In this document: positions 59,602 through 64,000 of the stretch, piece by piece
How positions within the stretch are numbered: the first letter of the stretch is position 1
Layout of the letters: every line of letters begins with the position of its first letter
The notes under the pieces: generated by a model
Seen by the model: the letters and a program-made list of their open reading frames with translations, nothing else
Database searches by the model: none
What the model was told of the DNA's origin: nothing
Program-made: the position numbers and the translations under genes
Source: an uncultured Lactobacillus sp.
Lineage (GTDB): Bacteria > Bacillota > Bacilli > Lactobacillales > Lactobacillaceae
NCBI RefSeq assembly: GCF_902491705.1
Contig: NZ_CABUIW010000002.1
Span: forward strand, 44,329 to 108,328
Length of the DNA stretch: 64,000 bases
Direction of reading: 5' to 3'

Positions 59602-61062
59602 CTATTTGTTATTAATTGTGCGATCTTTATATATTTGATTTAATCCTATAGAAATAATTATTACGATCAAAGAAACCACATAAACAGCTTTTAAGCCGCC
59701 AATAAGCACATTTCTTAATTGAGGTACAACTTCAGCTGCTAATGTTTTAGCTTTTTCAGCAGAAACTATTTTATTCATCATCGCTTGATCTAAACCAGGA
59801 TATTTATTCAAGCCACGTGAAATCATTGTATTAAATGCTATCCCATAAATTGACACCATCATTGTTTGACCTAAATATTTCATTAAGGTATTAAATGATG
59901 TAGCTACACCAATGTCTTCTTTAGGTACCAATACCTGAGAGCGAACTTGTGAGGCAGTAGTAATCGCTCCGAATGCTACCCCATTAAATGCAGCAATGAT
60001 GCAAAATACCCAAAATGGAGTATAAATTGGCACAGCTATTAAGGCAATATCGGCAATTACCAAAATCGCTAGCATATAATCATACGTCTTTTTGATTCCC
60101 CATCGGCCTAACATCCCGCCAATTAAGAACGAACCAACAATCCACATTAATGAACTAGGCGTTACAGCAAAACCAGCAAGCGAAGCATTTGTACCGTTAA
60201 TTCCTTGCATCCAGGTTGGAATATAGAATTCAAATCCGATAACCACACCTGAAATAAGCAACGTAATTATGTTTAGAGCAAAGAACTCCCTATCTTTTAG
60301 CATCGAGAGAGGCATTATTGGGTCCGCTGCACGCTTTTCTGCTCTAAAGAATAAGATTGTAGAGACTACAATCAAAACGATTAGAGCCGCCATAACAAGC
60401 ATATTCATATTGCTTCCTAAGTCTTGCAAGAAGAACATTACAGCTAAAAGCAGCAACACTAACCAAATTGTTCCCTGTAAGTCTAATTTCGAGCTGGCTT
60501 TATGTTTAGGCTCTCTTAAATAGATGAGCACTAATATAAATGCAATAATTCCAATTGGCACATTGATATAGAAAACCCAATGCCAAGACAAATGTTGCAC
60601 AATAAAACCACCTAAAAGTGGAGCAATAACTGAGGCTACTCCCCAGAAACCAGAGTTGAGCCCCAACATTTTGGCACGTTTTTGTAAAGTATAGAGGTCA
60701 GCGATAATGGTAATCGCAACAGGCTGAACTGCTCCTGACCCTAATCCCTGAATTACTCTAAAAAAGATAAGTTCAATCATGTTTTGGGCTAAGCCACACA
60801 ATGACGATCCAATGACAAATAGCGCAATTCCAAACAAAAAAACTGGTTTCCGCCCAATGCTGTCCGCCAGTTTTCCGTATAAAGGAGTTGAAACAGCCGT
60901 CATTAAGAGGAAGATTGATACAACCCAGTTCATAATTTCTAATCCATCAAGATCAGAAACTATTGTAGGCATTGCAGTAGAAACAATCGTTCCTTCAATA
61001 GCGGTCATAAATGTTGTCATAAAAATCGCAAGCGTGACTATTGGCACGTTTGTTTTTTTCAT
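59602..61062 (-). CDS. DHA2-family drug/H+ antiporter (EmrB/QacA type)
   Basis: A 486-aa MFS protein with about 14 membrane helices. Motif A is present (GKLADSIGRKPVFLFG ~63-78), as is motif C-like GFWGVASVIAPLLGGFIVQH (~142-161). It likely expels hydrophobic toxic compounds; the substrate is not deducible. Lies between metK and cydA, transcribed with metK direction, 27 bp after metK. Confidence 0.9.
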   Translation of the reverse strand: MKKTNVPIVTLAIFMTTFMTAIEGTIVSTAMPTIVSDLDGLEIMNWVVSIFLLMTAVSTPLYGKLADSIGRKPVFLFGIALFVIGSSLCGLAQNMIELIFFRVIQGLGSGAVQPVAITIIADLYTLQKRAKMLGLNSGFWGVASVIAPLLGGFIVQHLSWHWVFYINVPIGIIAFILVLIYLREPKHKASSKLDLQGTIWLVLLLLAVMFFLQDLGSNMNMLVMAALIVLIVVSTILFFRAEKRAADPIMPLSMLKDREFFALNIITLLISGVVIGFEFYIPTWMQGINGTNASLAGFAVTPSSLMWIVGSFLIGGMLGRWGIKKTYDYMLAILVIADIALIAVPIYTPFWVFCIIAAFNGVAFGAITTASQVRSQVLVPKEDIGVATSFNTLMKYLGQTMMVSIYGIAFNTMISRGLNKYPGLDQAMMNKIVSAEKAKTLAAEVVPQLRNVLIGGLKAVYVVSLIVIIISIGLNQIYKDRTINNK

Positions 61063-61089
61063 TTATTTACTCCTCGCATATTTTATTTA

Positions 61090-62289
61090 TTATTGATGAT
61101 CTTTAATATAATCAAGCAAATCTTGAGTCTTATCGGTCTTTTCCCATGGTAAATCAACATCTGTTCTGCCAAAGTGACCATATGCGGCAGTTTGTTCATA
61201 GATAGGACGACGCAAGTCAAGCATCTTAATAATGCCGGCTGGACGAAGATCAAATACATTGCGAACTGCTTCAGTTAAAAGTTCATCGTCAACTTTACCT
61301 GTGCCAGCAGTATCGATCATGATTGATACTGGGTGAGCTACACCGATGGCGTAAGCAAGTTGTACTTCACAGCGATATGCAAGACCTGCTGCAACGATAT
61401 TTTTAGCAACGTAACGAGCAGCGTAACTAGCACTACGGTCAACCTTTGTAGGATCCTTACCTGAGAAGGCACCGCCACCGTGGCGAGCGTAACCACCGTA
61501 AGTATCAACAATAATCTTACGACCAGTTAAACCAGAGTCACCCTTTGGTCCACCAATAACAAAACGACCAGATGGATTAATTAAGAACTTAGTCTTTTCA
61601 TCCAAGTATTCAGCTGGAATAACTTCCTTAATTACTAAGTCGATCATTGCACGACGGATTTCTTCATTTGATACTTCCGCATCAGTTTGAGTAGAAATAA
61701 CTACAGTGTCCACACGAAGTGGCTTGTTGTTTTCATCATATTCTACAGTAACTTGAGCCTTAGCATCTGGACGAAGCCAATCCAAGGTATGATCTTTTCT
61801 AAGTGCGGCTACTCGTCTCATCAAGCGGTGAGCAAGTGAGATTGGCAATGGCATAAGTTCAGGTGTTTCCTTAATGGCAAAACCAAACATTAAACCTTGG
61901 TCACCTGCACCGATTTGGTCTAACTCGTCTTTATCAGACTTGTTCTCTCTAGTTTCAAGTGAGTGGTCAACACCACCAGCGATATCTGGTGATTGTTCAT
62001 CAATATCAACCATTACGGCACAGTTATTGCCATCGAAACCTAATTCAGGACGGTCATAACCAATTCTCAAGATGGTTTTGCGGACAACATCTTGGATGTC
62101 GACATATGCATTGGTAGAAATTTCACCAAATACAAAAACCATACCTGTAGTTACGATCGTTTCACAAGCTACGTGTGAATTAGGATCTTTCTTAAGCATC
62201 GCATCCAAAATTGCGTCTGAAATTTGATCAGCAACCTTGTCTGGATGTCCTTCAGAAACAGATTCTGAAGTAAACAAACGTCTTTCCAT
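61090..62289 (-). CDS. metK: S-adenosylmethionine synthetase
   Basis: A 399-aa enzyme: [20 protein letters not shown] (~8-27), [12 protein letters not shown] (~127-138) and [16 protein letters not shown] (~278-293) are all conserved MetK motifs. Makes SAM from methionine and ATP. The start ATG follows AGGGGGA, which is also part of the SMK-box riboswitch. Confidence 0.98.
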   Translation of the reverse strand: MERRLFTSESVSEGHPDKVADQISDAILDAMLKKDPNSHVACETIVTTGMVFVFGEISTNAYVDIQDVVRKTILRIGYDRPELGFDGNNCAVMVDIDEQSPDIAGGVDHSLETRENKSDKDELDQIGAGDQGLMFGFAIKETPELMPLPISLAHRLMRRVAALRKDHTLDWLRPDAKAQVTVEYDENNKPLRVDTVVISTQTDAEVSNEEIRRAMIDLVIKEVIPAEYLDEKTKFLINPSGRFVIGGPKGDSGLTGRKIIVDTYGGYARHGGGAFSGKDPTKVDRSASYAARYVAKNIVAAGLAYRCEVQLAYAIGVAHPVSIMIDTAGTGKVDDELLTEAVRNVFDLRPAGIIKMLDLRRPIYEQTAAYGHFGRTDVDLPWEKTDKTQDLLDYIKDHQ

Positions 62290-62376
62290 ATTAGTCCCCC
62301 TATATAGACATTGGCTATTCGGTTACAAGGCATCTTCACTAGATATAACTAATGAATCCTCTCAGGACTTGAACCG
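62289..62376 (-). promoter_or_regulatory. SMK-box (SAM-III) riboswitch of metK
   Basis: Minus-strand leader has GTTCAAGTCCTGAGAGGATT, then GATGCCTTGTAACCG, and the ribosome site AGGGGGA next to the ATG. These are the conserved blocks of the Lactobacillales SMK box, in which SAM binding pairs the GGGGG ribosome site with the upstream CCT block and blocks translation. Start of the element is approximate. Confidence 0.85.
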
Positions 62377-62410
62377 ATAAAATTATTACTTTCGTTCGCT
62401 CTTTTTGCAT

Positions 62411-62439
62411 AAAAAAAGACTACCGCCTCTGCGGTAGTC
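62411..62439 (-). terminator. Terminator after tRNA-Val
   Basis: GACTACCGC-AGAG-GCGGTAGTC (9 bp) then T7 on the minus strand. Confidence 0.9.
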
Positions 62440-62447
62440 CCGAACGA

Positions 62448-62520
62448 TGGAGGATACAGGGCTCGAACCTGTGACCTCCTGCTTGTAAGGCAGATGCTCT
62501 CCCAGCTGAGCTGATCCTCC
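62448..62520 (-). tRNA. tRNA-Val (TAC)
   Basis: Starts GGAGGATCAGCTCAGCTGGG; anticodon loop CTTACAA (TAC); T-loop TTCGAGC; discriminator A. CCA is not encoded. Followed by a terminator. Confidence 0.95.
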
Positions 62521-62525
62521 ATAAG

Positions 62526-62597
62526 TGACCCGTACGGGATTTGAACCCATGTTACGGCCGTGAAAGGGCCGTGTCTTAACCACTTGACCAACGGGTC
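62526..62597 (-). tRNA. tRNA-Glu (TTC)
   Basis: Starts GACCCGTTGGTCAAGTGGTT; anticodon loop CTTTCAC (TTC); canonical GGTTCAAATCC T-arm; discriminator A. Five bases separate it from tRNA-Val, so they are one transcript. Confidence 0.95.
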
Positions 62598-62749
62598 ATA
62601 TCTCTTAATCAAGAGTACTTTATTATAATAACTAATTCAGTCTTAAAAGTCAAGAACTTTTTTTCAACTTTTTTAAAACTTAGTTATCTGAGTGACATCT
62701 CAATCACAACGTTTATTATATTACTAGATAACTTGATAATATGCAAGGG

Positions 62750-63637
62750 TTATTTTGAAAAAATATCAAATAATTTTTGATAATTGTCTTTCATCCATTC
62801 ATAGTAGCTTGTGCCGTTAGGCATAGTCTCTCTTACCTTTAAGACAGGGATCTGATTCTGGTTCGCCAATTTGACCATACCATTAACTGTACTGCTTGAA
62901 GCTTGAACATTATTTACAAAGAAAGCAATTTTTCTATGTTTAATTGATTGTTGCATGGTATGGACTACTTGTGCACTAGGATCTGTTTCATTTTCTACAG
63001 CTTCTTCAAAAGCAGGATTGCCGATCTTAAAATGGCACCGTTCAAGTGCATAGTCAAATACCGGTTCACTAACATATACTGGCTTAGATTTGACTCCATC
63101 AATCTTCGCAGCAATTTGCTTTATATTTTGAATTTTATTTAGGTAATTTCTAGCATTTTTTCTGAAGTATCCTGCATCCTTAGGATCAATTTGGCTTGCT
63201 CGTTTCACAATATAATCTACATACTTTTTAGGCATATTAAGGTTATACCAAATGTGAGGATTATCGCCTTGTTTTAGCCCCATGAGCTGTTCGCCAACCT
63301 TAGTTACATGAATATCATTTGAATCAGCCAATTTAGCCATCCAATCATCGTATCCTAGTCCATTAGCTATTACGATATTAGCATTGGCAACTTCTTTAGC
63401 AGAATTGGTAGTAGGCTCAAAATCATGTGGATCTGTGTCCCCATTAGTAATGATAGCTTGAACTTTACCATGCTTACCTACTATATTTTTGGCAATATTT
63501 GCATAAATATTAGTTGAAGTTACAATATCGACTTTATGATTTTTAGTATTAGATTCTCTTTTTGTAGAACATGCAGTTAGAGTAATAACAATACTTAATA
63601 AAAATGTGAACAGTAAAAATGCTTTTTTTAGCTTCAT
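62750..63637 (-). CDS. Zinc/manganese ABC transporter substrate-binding lipoprotein (ZnuA/AdcA type)
   Basis: A 295-aa lipoprotein (ITLTACSTK, Cys ~23) of the cluster A-I fold. Metal ligands likely include H in GDTDPHDFEPT (~67-77) and H in GDNPHIWYNL (~127-136). No long histidine loop is visible, so the metal could be Mn or Zn. Permease and ATPase genes are not adjacent. Flanked by tRNA genes on both sides. Confidence 0.88.
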   Translation of the reverse strand: MKLKKAFLLFTFLLSIVITLTACSTKRESNTKNHKVDIVTSTNIYANIAKNIVGKHGKVQAIITNGDTDPHDFEPTTNSAKEVANANIVIANGLGYDDWMAKLADSNDIHVTKVGEQLMGLKQGDNPHIWYNLNMPKKYVDYIVKRASQIDPKDAGYFRKNARNYLNKIQNIKQIAAKIDGVKSKPVYVSEPVFDYALERCHFKIGNPAFEEAVENETDPSAQVVHTMQQSIKHRKIAFFVNNVQASSSTVNGMVKLANQNQIPVLKVRETMPNGTSYYEWMKDNYQKLFDIFSK

Positions 63638-63706
63638 GCTTAAATTGCTCCTTTTTCTACTATTATAAAGGATTATGAGAAAACAGTTTTAATAATATAT
63701 GGACAC

Positions 63707-63744
63707 AAAACAAAAACCGTCTTAGATATTTATCTAAAACGGTT
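63707..63744 (-). terminator. Terminator of rRNA/tRNA transcript
   Basis: 13-bp stem AACCGTTTTAGAT/ATCTAAGACGGTT then TTTGTTTTG on the minus strand, after tRNA-Ser. Confidence 0.88.
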
Positions 63745-63760
63745 CTCTTCATTATATTTA

Positions 63761-63851
63761 CGGAGTGTGAGGGATTTGAACCCTCGATACAGGTATAAGC
63801 CCGTATACATGATTTCCAATCATGCTCCTTAAGCCACTCGGACAACACTCC
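63761..63851 (-). tRNA. tRNA-Ser (GGA)
   Basis: Class II tRNA, 91 nt with discriminator: starts GGAGTGTTGTCCGAGTGGCT, anticodon loop TTGGAAA (GGA), long variable arm, canonical T-arm GGTTCAAATCC. Confidence 0.96.
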
Positions 63852-63861
63852 ATACAAAGTA

Positions 63862-63934
63862 CTCCGGCTGTCAGACTCGAACTGACGACATCTTGATTAA
63901 CAGTCAAGCGCTCTACCAACTGAGCTAAGCCGGA
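63862..63934 (-). tRNA. tRNA-Asn (GTT)
   Basis: Starts TCCGGCTTAGCTCAGTTGGT; anticodon loop CTGTTAA (GTT); T-arm CAGTTCGAGTCTG; discriminator G. It follows the 5S gene as in many lactobacillal rRNA operons. Confidence 0.96.
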
Positions 63935-63947
63935 ATATTAAAAAAGA

Positions 63948-64000
63948 GCACGGCAGCTTCCTTTCCTCGCAGGCAGTTGCCCACCAACTACTTTCGGCGT
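63948..64000 (-). rRNA. rrf: 5S rRNA, 3' end only
   Basis: Minus-strand GCCGAAAGTAGTTGGTGGGC then AACTGCCTGCGAGGAAAGGA and AGCTGCCG is the conserved 3' part of lactobacillal 5S rRNA. The 5' part and the rest of the rRNA operon are beyond the right edge. The 3' boundary is approximate. Confidence 0.9.

Noticed and set aside
62349..62612. Open frames across 62349-62612 on the minus strand
   Set aside because: They run through tRNA-Val and tRNA-Glu and the SMK leader.

Overview
The window comes from a low-GC Firmicute, most likely a Lactobacillus of the gasseri/johnsonii group. Supporting signs are AT-rich coding, strong AGGAGG-type ribosome sites, T-box leaders, an SMK-box (SAM-III) leader on metK, a cydABCD plus NDH-2 respiratory set with only part of the menaquinone pathway, and phage genes of lactobacillal type. 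The species is an inference.

Positions 1 to about 36,200 are the right-hand part of an integrated temperate phage with a contractile tail (myovirus, PBSX/Xkd-like morphogenesis order). Its left end, including host-recognition and lysis genes, lies outside the window. Read leftwards on the minus strand from the right: a Cro-like regulator and an ORF6N antirepressor; a replication/recombination block (Gp157, SF2 helicase, Sak4-like ATPase, DUF669, Prim-Pol, VirE-type helicase, VRR-NUC nuclease, candidate origin); an ArpU late regulator; an iterated CGTAC operator and late promoter; a 600-bp tRNA-like RNA cluster ending in an intrinsic terminator; then terS, a broken terL, portal, head genes, sheath, tube, frameshifted tail chaperone, tape measure and baseplate. 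The plus-strand lysogeny arm holds CI, an ImmA-like protease, four accessory genes and the integrase. One intact and two broken NUMOD4/HNH endonuclease genes are scattered through the phage.

From 36,200 to 64,000 is host chromosome: PspC protein; a small accessory patch (DUF3800 protein with upstream repeats, bacteriocin-immunity-like protein); oligopeptide-binding lipoprotein with a T-box; S9 peptidase; cupin; TetR regulator; a MurJ/SpoVB-type flippase; leuS with a T-box; PAP2 phosphatase; a respiratory cluster (ndh, menA, polyprenyl synthase, cydABCD); a DHA2 drug exporter; metK with an SMK box; tRNA-Val, tRNA-Glu, a ZnuA-type lipoprotein, tRNA-Ser, tRNA-Asn and the 3' end of a 5S rRNA gene.

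The most unusual parts are the tRNA-like cluster upstream of terS (four of five T-arms read GGTGNAARTCC, G-U-G in place of G-T-Psi), a lysogeny-side gene carrying the same C-terminal CRC treble-clef as the capsid MuF protein, a candidate small RNA antisense to the integrase leader, and a membrane protein with a second start whose ribosome site is folded into a hairpin.
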